Of a stretch of DNA of 64,000 nucleotides, positions 22,735 through 36,096 are shown piece by piece. Location: contig OX387608.1 in the NCBI GenBank assembly GCA_947568835.1, positions 17,890,535 through 17,954,534 on the forward strand, in the 5' to 3' direction. The notes beneath the pieces are model-generated. The model ran no database searches and was not told the DNA's origin. It worked only from the letters and a program-made list of their open reading frames with translations. Made by a program: the position numbers and the translations under genes. Positions within the stretch are counted from its first letter, which is position 1. The number at the start of each line of letters is the position of its first letter. The stretch comes from Protonemura montana (lineage: Eukaryota; Arthropoda; Insecta; Plecoptera; Nemouridae).

Positions 22735-25700
22735 TAGAACTTCAGAATTGCATAAGACAATGTATTAATATTTGTATTTCTACACATGACACCAGTTCCT
22801 TGGAATGCTTGTGTACCCTGTTGACCTCTGGGAGCAAACAACAGCACGTGGCCATCGAATGGAGACCGATGCAAACTTCAATCAAAGAACAAAGCTTTGT
22901 ATGCATCTGAGTCCGCTTCCTCTGAGAGCGACCGAAGACTGGAATCCAAGTCAGACTTCGAGGTGAGGTCATCGTTCCCGGCGCCGTCATCATCGTCCTC
23001 ATCAGCGCTGGCCAGGTTGTCAACGGCAACAAGGAAGCAATCTTGGTCAGCAACGTTGTCTGCAAGCAACGTAAGACTGAGCATCGTAACGTCCCAGCAC
23101 TGCATGTCACGGGTCTACAGGTGTCAGACCTGCATGAACTTTTATTCCAACATGCAACAAATCCAGCCAACAATTGTATTTCAAGTGTTACTTACGTACT
23201 ATCATTGAGTGGTACCAATGCAAGGACCGTGATGTCACTGAACTAGGAGCCAGCAGGTGACTTCACGCTATGTGTTGATGTTGCAGGGAGATCACGTCGA
23301 TGCTCTTGTTGAAAGTTCCATCAACCTGCAGTAGCGACATAAAAACAAATCAAACCTCCGTAACATTCCGTGACAAATACTGGTGCATCTGACTAATTAA
23401 CAAAACAAAAAGTTGAAGCTAAATCTTTAATTGCTTAATTCAACAAACAAATCTGAAATCTGAAAAGTGAATCACTGAATTTTCCTGAGAAAGTGTTGAC
23501 CAATGATTGCTTTATAAAGAGTTTTAATAAAATAACTTTCAAGTTTCAATGCACAGGCCTAAAGCAACTTTTGATGTATTGAAAAGAGAATAATTAGCAG
23601 TAAAATTAATGGCTGACATTTACTTCTTTTACAATCTCTTAATAAATAAATAAATTACCACCTGCAATTAGTTACCAACGCAATTGTGGTGGAGAGAGCG
23701 ATGCACTACTTTTAAAAATATGCATTACACATCAGTACCTTCATTCCTTCCACAAGAACTGTTGATGCCAATGAAATTGAAAGTTGGGCAAACTGGATTT
23801 GATTGCAAAAGAGAAGCTGAAAGGTTTAAAAATGGGGCCAGCTGATATCAGGTAGCACTTTTTGTATGGGGCATATTCTTGAGCTGCCCATCACGTTGTC
23901 TGCATTGCAAAATTGTTATAAATACAAGATATGCAACAGATTGCTTCTGCCCTTCGACTACGTACATCAGAGTCAATCATAATCTCTTCACCGTAGACCA
24001 ACATTTCTATCAGAAATCATGAAACATGTTTCAATCCAAACAAACCTCAACAAATCCCAACAAATAACAAAATTACATACTGTAGAGCTTTGTCAATTTT
24101 CTGTGTGTTTCTTGCGGTGTCTGTGAGCTAATTTTTCTCTTGGGCAGCAAGCTTCGAAGATGGATATAATGAAATCAAGCTAAACAAGCCGCTCCAGGTT
24201 GGATTGAATCGTCTTCCTAATGCCGACATCAAACATTCAGCTCAGTGAGTTGACACTTGCCTCGGATGAGATCTTAGACCGTGTCACTACAAGGTTGGTC
24301 TCATCTAATGCTGCTTCCTCGTTGAACGCTAAGACATGAGCAGGTGCCCTGGTGAAGAGAACACACGAGTTTAGAAACATTTTTTATAAATTGAATTACA
24401 AATGACGCTCGATGACTTTATTGACAGGTACCCATGGCAGACTAAAAAGAAATATATCATGATCTCAAAGCTACAGATAATACTTGTGGTCAAAAGTCAA
24501 GTGTGCATTTCTTAGCATGCTATGGATTTGATGTTACCATTGTGATCATAATCTTGGAGTCAACCAACATCTCATGTATCTCATAGCAATCACTAGCCGC
24601 CGACTTTCATACAAAGGCTGAAGAGACCGTCTCTCAACAAGTCAACCAAATCACCAAGACAAGATCGTTAACTATCAGGTGTAAGTGAAATCATGAACCT
24701 TGGTAGGTGGAACCACATTGAATCCTTGTAGCCAGGTTTTCTGATGATGTAATTAAACAATACAATAAAATGCCCCAAATTGGAATCGGCCCAACACAAC
24801 CTCAACAATTTCGTCTACTTTGCTTTCAAAACCAACCTGCACAAAGATAACTGAACCAAGCTTTAACTGAATCCAATTTTTCGGAACATGGCAATATATT
24901 TTCTTCTCCAAGCTGTCGCGGATATCGGCGAATGTTCCATTTTTCAAGACCACCTGTCGCCACCCTCGATCGGAATTTGCACAGCTGACAGCGATCTGAA
25001 TGGCGGCCAATGATGTTCTATCTCTCTCTAGCTTACGATTCATAGCATACCTTCTCTCTCTCTGCTCCTGGATAATCTTTCTCTCTCTTGCATCTTTTCT
25101 CTCGCTCTGCCCCCCAAAAATGTGTCTCTCTCTTGCCTTCTATTCGTAGCATAGTTTCTCTCTCTCTGCTCTCGAGCTACTAAATGCTACACCAACTTCT
25201 GCTCGCCTGGTACAAGACGGGGATTTCGAAGCTAGTTTTAGCCGTGTTTTCAGCTGGATGTCAGCTGCCAGCTGGCCGTGCCAGCCCGTGAACATTGTTT
25301 CACTCGTATAGGGATGGATGGTTTTCACACCACAAGGGGTGCTAATGGGGGTTAAACTTTACGTAGAGTTGAGTGAACTCACATTCTTCATTCTCTAATT
25401 ACAAATGAGGAAGTTAATTAAGTATCCGGTTTGTACTGTAAAAAAGTATATGTAAGATATTTGAAAGATCAGCTTTAAAATTTATTTCATCATTTATGCC
25501 AACCAGATTAATACAAATACTTGCAAGAATGTGAAAGCTGAGTCGATGGCTGCTCGTGTATCATAAGAAGACCAACTTCAGAGCTGGCCACATCGAGGAT
25601 GATCAACGCCACGCAAAACATCCCGCAGGAGCAACGTCGTCGAAGTCGCAGGTTTGAATCAGAACAACGATGCTACACTTCATCCCTTGGACCAACGTGG

Positions 25701-26936
25701 CCAGCTTCCAGCCTTCCTATTGGCCGGTCTACTTTGTTCATCGACAGATATCACCGAGCAGAGCTCAAGCACGGCCACGTGGAGTAAACACTGACCTTCC
25801 TCTTCGTCTGCTGAACAAACCGATCAAATCCACCACAGTCCCAACTCTTAACACACAAAACCTGCACATAAATCACTCAAATCATATACACTCTTTTAAT
25901 TATCTGATAAATACTTACTTTCAGTTCTCCACAATTATTATTTGTAATTCACATTTTATATTTAATATCAAGATAAATGAAGTCCAATGTGTAAATGTGT
26001 TAAATAGTATTCACGCCATTGTATGATAACGTCTGCTTATTCTGTTCATCACAGCACAAGAAATCACAGACTTAAATAATAATAAAATACAAATAAAACC
26101 TACAGCGGTAATATCAGAACAAGTGCGATGAAGGTTTTGGAAATGGTCTAAGAAATGAAGTTCAAGCTGTGCATCTAGAAACCAACAAACACCATCCAGT
26201 GCCAGTGAGAGATCTTGTCTGAACATGAAGAGCTAAAAGACAATTGTTTAGATCTTCACTCAATGTCATTGTATTTCCACCTCGTAATACACGGGTTGCA
26301 AATCCAATCTTTTATACACACAAACAACAGAAATAAAACAGCCAAGATTCAAGATAATGCAAATTGTGCCAATCACGTTCACTCAAGGAATGGTTTCAAA
26401 AATAAAACTCTGTGCATTTCAGGACAAACTTCAAGACAGGTGACAGAACTATGTTGAACTTGCAAAATAACTTCATATAACTAGACCCAACCAAGAATCA
26501 AAGAACCAACGAACTTCCTGCCCCGGTCACGTCCCACTTCCCTAAGAATGCAAAGTAATTTAGACGCCGGTTAAAAGAAATCCAAAGACGGAACAATCCA
26601 AAAGACAAGACCTGTAATAACGTAGCTAACTTCAAAAAACTTGGCTAATTTCATTGTATAACTTCACTGTATTACTACATTTAATTTAATGTAACACTAA
26701 CGTGGACACCATACAACCGGCGATCATGATTCAACAGAAATGTACTTTCCTATTACTCTAAGAACTTGCATGAGAACATGTACCATGTCTAAGTATGAGA
26801 ATAAATAAATAATAATAATAACCATATCCTCGTTGTTAATCTCACCAAGAGTTTGCTGCAAATATGATTGGTAAATTATAATAATTAATAACTTGGTAGA
26901 TTTCAGGCAAACTTGAAGACAGGTAACAAAACTTTG
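22735..26936 (+). repeat. 4.2-kb tandem unit 4 (4,202 bp)
   Basis: Nearly identical copy. Carries the A variant at about 23,652. Acidic exon at 22,878-23,059, E1 at 26,100-26,218 (open). Confidence 0.92.
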
Positions 26937-29900
26937 TAGAACTTCAGAATTGCATAAGACAATGTATTAATATTTGTATTTCTACACATGACACCAGTTC
27001 CTTGGAATGCTTGTGTACCCTGTTGACCTCTGGGAGCAAACAACAGCACGTGGCCATCGAATGGAGACCGATGCAAACTTCAATCAAAGAACAAAGCTTT
27101 GTATGCATCTGAGTCCGCTTCCTCTGAGAGCGACCGAAGACTGGAATCCAAGTCAGACTTCGAGGTGAGGTCATCGTTCCCGGCGCCGTCATCATCGTCC
27201 TCATCAGCGCTGGCCAGGTTGTCAACGGCAACAAGGAAGCAATCTTGGTCAGCAACGTTGTCTGCAAGCAACGTAAGACTGAGCATCGTAACGTCCCAGC
27301 ACTGCATGTCACGGGTCTACAGGTGTCAGACCTGCATGAACTTTTATTCCAACATGCAACAAATCCAGCCAACAATTGTATTTCAAGTGTTACTTACGTA
27401 CTATCATTGAGTGGTACCAATGCAAGGACCGTGATGTCACTGAACTAGGAGCCAGCAGGTGACTTCACGCTATGTGTTGATGTTGCAGGGAGATCACGTC
27501 GATGCTCTTGTTGAAAGTTCCATCAACCTGCAGTAGCGACATAAAAACAAATCAAACCTCCGTAACATTCCGTGACAAATACTGGTGCATCTGACTAATT
27601 AACAAAACAAAAAGTTGAAGCTAAATCTTTAATTGCTTAATTCAACAAACAAATCTGAAATCTGAAAAGTGAATCACTGAATTTTCCTGAGAAAGTGTTG
27701 ACCAATGATTGCTTTATAAAGAGTTTTAATAAAATAACTTTCAAGTTTCAATGCACAGGCCTAAAGCAACTTTTGATGTATTGAAAAGAGAATAATTAGC
27801 AGTAAAATTAATGGCTGACATTTACTTCTTTTACAATCTCTTAATAAATAAATAAATTACCACCTGCAATTAGTTACCAACGCAATTGTGGTGGAGAGAG
27901 CGATGCACTACTTTTAAAAATATGCATTACACATCAGTACCTTCATTCCTTCCACAAGAACTGTTGATGCCAATGAAATTGAAAGTTGGGCAAACTGGAT
28001 TTGATTGCAAAAGAGAAGCTGAAAGGTTTAAAAATGGGGCCAGCTGATATCAGGTAGCACTTTTTGTATGGGGCATATTCTTGAGCTGCCCATCACGTTG
28101 TCTGCATTGCAAAATTGTTATAAATACAAGATATGCAACAGATTGCTTCTGCCCTTCGACTACGTACATCAGAGTCAATCATAATCTCTTCACCGTAGAC
28201 CAACATTTCTATCAGAAATCATGAAACATGTTTCAATCCAAACAAACCTCAACAAATCCCAACAAATAACAAAATTACATACTGTAGAGCTTTGTCAATT
28301 TTCTGTGTGTTTCTTGCGGTGTCTGTGAGCTAATTTTTCTCTTGGGCAGCAAGCTTCGAAGATGGATATAATGAAATCAAGCTAAACAAGCCGCTCCAGG
28401 TTGGATTGAATCGTCTTCCTAATGCCGACATCAAACATTCAGCTCAGTGAGTTGACACTTGCCTCGGATGAGATCTTAGACCGTGTCACTACAAGGTTGG
28501 TCTCATCTAATGCTGCTTCCTCGTTGAACGCTAAGACATGAGCAGGTGCCCTGGTGAAGAGAACACACGAGTTTAGAAACATTTTTTATAAATTGAATTA
28601 CAAATGACGCTCGATGACTTTATTGACAGGTACCCATGGCAGACTAAAAAGAAATATATCATGATCTCAAAGCTACAGATAATACTTGTGGTCAAAAGTC
28701 AAGTGTGCATTTCTTAGCATGCTATGGATTTGATGTTACCATTGTGATCATAATCTTGGAGTCAACCAACATCTCATGTATCTCATAGCAATCACTAGCC
28801 GCCGACTTTCATACAAAGGCTGAAGAGACCGTCTCTCAACAAGTCAACCAAATCACCAAGACAAGATCGTTAACTATCAGGTGTAAGTGAAATCATGAAC
28901 CTTGGTAGGTGGAACCACATTGAATCCTTGTAGCCAGGTTTTCTGATGATGTAATTAAACAATACAATAAAATGCCCCAAATTGGAATCGGCCCAACACA
29001 ACCTCAACAATTTCGTCTACTTTGCTTTCAAAACCAACCTGCACAAAGATAACTGAACCAAGCTTTAACTGAATCCAATTTTTCGGAACATGGCAATATA
29101 TTTTCTTCTCCAAGCTGTCGCGGATATCGGCGAATGTTCCATTTTTCAAGACCACCTGTCGCCACCCTCGATCGGAATTTGCACAGCTGACAGCGATCTG
29201 AATGGCGGCCAATGATGTTCTATCTCTCTCTAGCTTACGATTCATAGCATACCTTCTCTCTCTCTGCTCCTGGATAATCTTTCTCTCTCTTGCATCTTTT
29301 CTCTCGCTCTGCCCCCCAAAAATGTGTCTCTCTCTTGCCTTCTATTCGTAGCATAGTTTCTCTCTCTCTGCTCTCGAGCTACTAAATGCTACACCAACTT
29401 CTGCTCGCCTGGTACAAGACGGGGATTTCGAAGCTAGTTTTAGCCGTGTTTTCAGCTGGATGTCAGCTGCCAGCTGGCCGTGCCAGCCCGTGAACATTGT
29501 TTCACTCGTATAGGGATGGATGGTTTTCACACCACAAGGGGTGCTAATGGGGGTTAAACTTTACGTAGAGTTGAGTGAACTCACATTCTTCATTCTCTAA
29601 TTACAAATGAGGAAGTTAATTAAGTATCCGGTTTGTACTGTAAAAAAGTATATGTAAGATATTTGAAAGATCAGCTTTAAAATTTATTTCATCATTTATG
29701 CCAACCAGATTAATACAAATACTTGCAAGAATGTGAAAGCTGAGTCGATGGCTGCTCGTGTATCATAAGAAGACCAACTTCAGAGCTGGCCACATCGAGG
29801 ATGATCAACGCCACGCAAAACATCCCGCAGGAGCAACGTCGTCGAAGTCGCAGGTTTGAATCAGAACAACGATGCTACACTTCATCCCTTGGACCAACGT

Positions 29901-31138
29901 GGCCAGCTTCCAGCCTTCCTATTGGCCGGTCTACTTTGTTCATCGACAGATATCACCGAGCAGAGCTCAAGCACGGCCACGTGGAGTAAACACTGACCTT
30001 CCTCTTCGTCTGCTGAACAAACCGATCAAATCCACCACAGTCCCAACTCTTAACACACAAAACCTGCACATAAATCACTCAAATCATATACACTCTTTTA
30101 ATTATCTGATAAATACTTACTTTCAGTTCTCCACAATTATTATTTGTAATTCACATTTTATATTTAATATCAAGATAAATGAAGTCCAATGTGTAAATGT
30201 GTTAAATAGTATTCACGCCATTGTATGATAACGTCTGCTTATTCTGTTCATCACAGCACAAGAAATCACAGACTTAAATAATAATAAAATACAAATAAAA
30301 CCTACAGCGGTAATATCAGAACAAGTGCGATGAAGGTTTTGGAAATGGTCTAAGAAATGAAGTTCAAGCTGTGCATCTAGAAACCAACAAACACCATCCA
30401 GTGCCAGTGAGAGATCTTGTCTGAACATGAAGAGCTAAAAGACAATTGTTTAGATCTTCACTCAATGTCATTGTATTTCCACCTCGTAATACACGGGTTG
30501 CAAATCCAATCTTTTATACACACAAACAACAGAAATAAAACAGCCAAGATTCAAGATAATGCAAATTGTGCCAATCACGTTCACTCAAGGAATGGTTTCA
30601 AAAATAAAACTCTGTGCATTTCAGGACAAACTTCAAGACAGGTGACAGAACTATGTTGAACTTGCAAAATAACTTCATATAACTAGACCCAACCAAGAAT
30701 CAAAGAACCAACGAACTTCCTGCCCCGGTCACGTCCCACTTCCCTAAGAATGCAAAGTAATTTAGACGCCGGTTAAAAGAAATCCAAAGACGGAACAATC
30801 CAAAAGACAAGACCTGTAATAACGTAGCTAACTTCAAAAAACTTGGCTAATTTCATTGTATAACTTCACTGTATTACTACATTTAATTTAATGTAACACT
30901 AACGTGGACACCATACAACCGGCGATCATGATTCAACAGAAATGTACTTTCCTATTACTCTAAGAACTTGCATGAGAACATGTACCATGTCTAAGTATGA
31001 GAATAAATAAATAATAATAATAACCATATCCTCGTTGTTAATCTCACCAAGAGTTTGCTGCAAATATGATTGGTAAATTATAATAATTAATAACTTGGTA
31101 GATTTCAGGCAAACTTGAAGACAGGTAACAAAACTTTG
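26937..31138 (+). repeat. 4.2-kb tandem unit 5 (4,202 bp)
   Basis: Nearly identical copy. Carries the A variant at about 27,854. Acidic exon at 27,080-27,261, E1 at 30,302-30,420 (open). Confidence 0.92.
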
Positions 31139-32770
31139 TAGAACTTCAGAATTGCATAAGACAATGTATTAATATTTGTATTTCTACACATGACACCAGT
31201 TCCTTGGAATGCTTGTGTACCCTGTTGACCTCTGGGAGCAAACAACAGCACGTGGCCATCGAATGGAGACCGATGCAAACTTCAATCAAAGAACAAAGCT
31301 TTGTATGCATCTGAGTCCGCTTCCTCTGAGAGCGACCGAAGACTGGAATCCAAGTCAGACTTCGAGGTGAGGTCATCGTTCCCGGCGCCGTCATCATCGT
31401 CCTCATCAGCGCTGGCCAGGTTGTCAACGGCAACAAGGAAGCAATCTTGGTCAGCAACGTTGTCTGCAAGCAACGTAAGACTGAGCATCGTAACGTCCCA
31501 GCACTGCATGTCACGGGTCTACAGGTGTCAGACCTGCATGAACTTTTATTCCAACATGCAACAAATCCAGCCAACAATTGTATTTCAAGTGTTACTTACG
31601 TACTATCATTGAGTGGTACCAATGCAAGGACCGTGATGTCACTGAACTAGGAGCCAGCAGGTGACTTCACGCTATGTGTTGATGTTGCAGGGAGATCACG
31701 TCGATGCTCTTGTTGAAAGTTCCATCAACCTGCAGTAGCGACATAAAAACAAATCAAACCTCCGTAACATTCCGTGACAAATACTGGTGCATCTGACTAA
31801 TTAACAAAACAAAAAGTTGAAGCTAAATCTTTAATTGCTTAATTCAACAAACAAATCTGAAATCTGAAAAGTGAATCACTGAATTTTCCTGAGAAAGTGT
31901 TGACCAATGATTGCTTTATAAAGAGTTTTAATAAAATAACTTTCAAGTTTCAATGCACAGGCCTAAAGCAACTTTTGATGTATTGAAAAGAGAATAATTA
32001 GCAGTAAAATTAATGGCTGACATTTACTTCTTTTACAATCTCTTAATAAATAAATTAATTACCACCTGCAATTAGTTACCAACGCAATTGTGGTGGAGAG
32101 AGCGATGCACTACTTTTAAAAATATGCATTACACATCAGTACCTTCATTCCTTCCACAAGAACTGTTGATGCCAATGAAATTGAAAGTTGGGCAAACTGG
32201 ATTTGATTGCAAAAGAGAAGCTGAAAGGTTTAAAAATGGGGCCAGCTGATATCAGGTAGCACTTTTTGTATGGGGCATATTCTTGAGCTGCCCATCACGT
32301 TGTCTGCATTGCAAAATTGTTATAAATACAAGATATGCAACAGATTGCTTCTGCCCTTCGACTACGTACATCAGAGTCAATCATAATCTCTTCACCGTAG
32401 ACCAACATTTCTATCAGAAATCATGAAACATGTTTCAATCCAAACAAACCTCAACAAATCCCAACAAATAACAAAATTACATACTGTAGAGCTTTGTCAA
32501 TTTCCTGTGTGTTTCTTGCGGTGTCTGTGAGCTTCTAATTTTTCTCTGGGCAGCAAGCTTCGAAGATGGATATAATGAAATCAAGCTAAACAAGCCGCTC
32601 CAGGTTGGATTGAATCGTCTTCCTAATGCCGACATCAAACATTCAGCTCAGTGAGTTGACACTTGCCTCGGATGAGATCTTAGACCGTGTCACTACAAGG
32701 TTGGTCTCATCTAATGCTGCTTCCTCGTTGAACGCTAAGACATGAGCAGGTGTCCTGGTGAAGAGAACAA
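31139..32770 (+). repeat. 4.2-kb tandem unit 6 (partial, about 1.63 kb)
   Basis: Follows the other units to about 32,490, then collects differences (TTTCCTGTG instead of TTTTCTGTG, GAGCTTCTAATT instead of GAGCTAATT) and fades out after GGTGAAGAGAACA. The edge variants are shared with the isolated fragment at 42,705-42,965. Acidic exon at 31,282-31,463. Confidence 0.88.
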
Positions 32771-33159
32771 ACCAATTTATAAACATTTCATAATCAAGAG
32801 AGAAAAACTATGACTATAGAATAAATAATTCTATGCTAGGATCATACAATGATATCTTCTGTTAGATCTCTCGTACCGACCATCAGGAACAAAATCATTT
32901 ACTTGATACGCGTCCTGCATTGTTTATTCACTGTCAACAGCGAAATTCTAGTTATCCAAGACGTAATTTACATGTGAGACAAAAATACGATCCTACTTCG
33001 CCAAGCTCAGCTGTGACAGCCGGCCATTTTGCGGAGTATGACGTCACAGCCATGTGCTAGTGCATCATGAACTCCGTCGTTTGCGCCTCTGGTAGCTACG
33101 AGCTCAACTATCAGACGAGTTTCAAGCGAAATTTCAGCGCGAAAGTTGGAGAAGAAATA
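32771..33159. other. Non-repeated spacer right of the 4.2-kb array
   Basis: No gene or repeat is recognised between the end of the array and the LINE remnant. Confidence 0.4.
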
Positions 33160-33629
33160 AATGAATGAATATATTTATATTTAGCTGTCAAGTTATTGCA
33201 TCACGTATAGCAGCTAACACAATATTATAACAATACATTAACATAACATATTGATACATAATAATAATAATAATACAAACATAATAGCAATGCTAACATT
33301 TTTTTAAACATTATGTAATTTAAAAATGTTCTTGTATAAAGTTAATGTTTATTATAATTTAAAAGTTGTACTTATTTCTACTGTGATATTTGGACTCTAA
33401 GCAGTAAATTCACGGGGTGCTCTAAAAGTTGTTTTTTCCAGTATTTATTAGTTTTCACTTTCTTTGGTTGCTATTTATTAGCAGGCATTCTTGTCTGAGC
33501 AATTGCAAAATTAGTTGCATTCCTGACTTCATGCAGTAGTTTATTGAAAAGTAGTCTGCCTTTTGAAAATATAGTTTTATTATTAAATAAAGTTAAAGTT
33601 CTATGTACAAAGCAGTATTTAAAATACTA
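33160..33629 (-). mobile_element. 3' end of older LINE (LINE-A), part 2
   Basis: Minus-strand translation of 33,530-33,628 gives the last about 35 codons of a CR1/L2-like LINE polyprotein (NNKTIFSKGRLLFNKLLHEV, then a stop at about 33,480). A 3' UTR ending in an AAT-rich simple repeat near 33,260 follows. The frame continues from 35,090-35,345 once the inserted LINE-B is removed. Confidence 0.6.
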
Positions 33630-35089
33630 TTTTCAAGAAGGGGGACAGAAGACTTGCCGAAAACTATCGACCCATTGCAATACAGTCTGTATTTTCCACA
33701 CTACTGCAAAACGCGTTTGCGATGAAGATAACAGCATTCTTAAAAGAGCACGGCACTCACAATTACTGCCAGCATGGATTCACGAAGGGAAGATCTGTAA
33801 ATACAGCGGTGGGAAGTTACGTCACCGAGGTGCTGAAAGCTTTGGATGCCAATGAAGAGGTGATGGGAGTCTTCTACGACTACACAAAGGCGTTCGACAC
33901 TGTTAATATCGAGCTCCTCCTCACGAAGCTAGCAAGGATCGGAATTGCCGGTAAAGCAAACGAGTGGTTAAGATCTTTTCTCATCAACAGAAAACAGTCG
34001 GTGTTTGTCTCACGGCAAGGTGAATACTCCCAATCAGAAGAGACGACCTCGACAATAGGGCTGCCACAAGGAGCCACCCTCTCCCCCCTGCTCTTCATCC
34101 TATCTACCAACGATTTACCTAATCATGTGACGACAGGAAAATTGACGCTCTTCGCTGATGACACTTCACATCTTTTCCGCTCCCACACAGCGGACGTTTG
34201 CGCTGAAGCAAGAAAAGGGGTACTTGAACTGGAATCCTGGAGTAATAAGAATGGCCTATACTTAAACAGGGAAAAAACTACTGCAATGAAATTCAGCACA
34301 AAACGAATGACTATGGAAAGTTCACCTCTTATCAGACTGGACGGCAAATCAATCCATAGTCTCGAAGTAACTAAATTCCTAGGTATTAAAATTGATAGTG
34401 CAATGAACTGGGATAGCCACGTGAAATCGGTATGTGCCAAGGTAGCCTCTGCATGCTATCTTATAGGCAAAATGATGAAATTAGTGAATATTGATACTGT
34501 GAAGCTCATATATTTTGGACTACTACAATCACATTTGCAATATGGTGTCATCGTCTGGGGGAACAGTTCCCAGGCCAAGAGACTGTTTGTCCTTCAGCAG
34601 CGTGCACTGAGATACATGGCACGGGCCAGCTTGAACCCGTGCGCTGAGGTTTTTTATAAAGATTCCTGCAGAAATTTATTTATTAAATTCAGAATGTTAA
34701 CATTACCTAGTTTATATATGTATCATACCATAATGTACTGCATAGAGAACAACTATTTGAGTCGTACTAATGAGACCATTCATGACCATAACACTAGGTT
34801 CAAAACAGACGTTCGAACCGAATCACACCGATTGAGCATCTATACGAAAGACCCCATCTATAATGGGAGCAAATTATTTAACGCTCTACCTGGGTCGATC
34901 AAATGTTTACCGCTTCCTAAGCTCAAAGGTCAATTGAAGGAGTATTTTATCACAAATTGTTTTTATTCTATTAATGAGTTTTACAGCAGCTAGTATAGCA
35001 TGCTTGATTTGTATATAACTGACTGTCCCATAACATGTACAATGTTTCAAAGACAATAAATTAAATAAAAAAAAAAAAAAAAAAAAAAA
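33630..35089 (+). mobile_element. 5'-truncated LINE-B with poly(A) tail, inserted into LINE-A
   Basis: Starts within the reverse transcriptase domain (FKKGDRRLAENYRPI at 33,632) and ends with AATAAATTAAAT and about 23 A at 35,067-35,089. The coding frame is intact from the truncation point to the stop at 34,993. Truncation at the 5' end with an intact 3' end and poly(A) is the normal outcome of target-primed reverse transcription. No clear target-site duplication is visible. Confidence 0.85.
33632..34993 (+). CDS. LINE reverse transcriptase, C-terminal part
   Basis: Non-LTR retrotransposon polyprotein lacking its N-terminal endonuclease. In order it shows the NYRPI motif, QHGF, FYDYTKAFDTVN (first catalytic Asp), GLPQGATLSPLLF, the catalytic FADD box at about 34,150, LGIKIDSAMNW, and a long C-terminal domain of the CR1/L2/Daphne type (YGVIVWG, RALRYMARA, LFNALPGSIK). 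The first in-frame ATG is at 33,722, but the frame is open upstream to 33,623, so that Met is internal. No frameshift or stop is seen, so it is a young but dead-on-arrival copy. Confidence 0.85.
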   Translation, partial: FKKGDRRLAENYRPIAIQSVFSTLLQNAFAMKITAFLKEHGTHNYCQHGFTKGRSVNTAVGSYVTEVLKALDANEEVMGVFYDYTKAFDTVNIELLLTKLARIGIAGKANEWLRSFLINRKQSVFVSRQGEYSQSEETTSTIGLPQGATLSPLLFILSTNDLPNHVTTGKLTLFADDTSHLFRSHTADVCAEARKGVLELESWSNKNGLYLNREKTTAMKFSTKRMTMESSPLIRLDGKSIHSLEVTKFLGIKIDSAMNWDSHVKSVCAKVASACYLIGKMMKLVNIDTVKLIYFGLLQSHLQYGVIVWGNSSQAKRLFVLQQRALRYMARASLNPCAEVFYKDSCRNLFIKFRMLTLPSLYMYHTIMYCIENNYLSRTNETIHDHNTRFKTDVRTESHRLSIYTKDPIYNGSKLFNALPGSIKCLPLPKLKGQLKEYFITNCFYSINEFYSS

Positions 35090-35345
35090 GATATTGTTAC
35101 AATCTCTAGTATTAGGAACAGACAGCATCAAGTAATTTATTATTTTCTCAAACAGGTTTCGTGGTAGGAGTCCCGTAGTTGATTTAAAAATTAATGAAGG
35201 AGTTTTAATCAAAATCCTTTGCTTTACAAACATCTAACATTTCTCCAGATTAGGAGTACGTTTCTGCACCCGTGGGATAGATCTCATTACTTTGTTTTTG
35301 AGGATTTGCATTTTGTATAACTTTGATTGGTTATGAAAAGAATGT
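35090..35345 (-). mobile_element. LINE-A remnant, part 1 (C-terminal domain)
   Basis: The minus strand encodes a decayed LINE C-terminal segment (LYKMQILKNKVMRSI, a TAG stop, then TTGLLPRNLFEKI). After removal of LINE-B it continues in frame into 33,629-33,480. Confidence 0.55.
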
Positions 35346-36096
35346 AAGAACAGCAGTGAAAGTGTGGATTGCCTGGCTTATTTCAACCTGAGACCATCAT
35401 ATGATAAATTGAGATGGAATGGAACAATATACTTTGTTGAATGATGACGGAAAAACTTTGTTCTTATCTTTTCGATGTGTTTTTGTTATCCTCAAGCTGC
35501 TTACGAGGATGCACGTTTAAATATTTCAGTGATAATTAGAGTATTAGTATCGGCAAAGACTGGGAAGACTTAATCTGAGTTTTCCAGGATATTTCTCACC
35601 GGTTGATATCACCTGCAACAAAGTGAATCAGACGGCAGCCAAATCATTGAATCCATGACTTCCATTGGCTCAGCGTCATCTTGCCCTCTTCATAGAAAGT
35701 CCCCTCCACATCTGTGAAAAAATGTATAACCACCTCCCGACCGATATCAAAGAATCCTCTCTATGCAGCATCTTTGATTGAAACCTAAAAAAACCCAGTT
35801 CTGCTATCTTCGGGGTCTTGTGGTCAAGTAAGTCTCCTATTTGCTAACAAGAAGACCCAACAAAGTGTGGGCTCTAAAGTGTAATGAATTGTGATATACC
35901 ATTCAATGTTTGTCTCTCCAGTACAATAATTACTTGGATCATGTTAATGAGGTATGTACCAACACTGCCAACATTCATCTGAATACTTCTTTGAGAAAGT
36001 TGGACAGCTAATTTGGAAGACTTTGTTTCTCTGTCAAGAATCCCAGACTTTGCCGACAGAAATATCTGTGAAGACTGCGAACTAAAAATCTCTCCA
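35346..36096. other. Unassigned region downstream of gag-pro
   Basis: This is where the pol gene and 3' LTR of the Ty3/gypsy-like element would be expected. I see neither reverse transcriptase motifs nor a copy of the LTR at 39,728-40,046. Confidence 0.5.
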
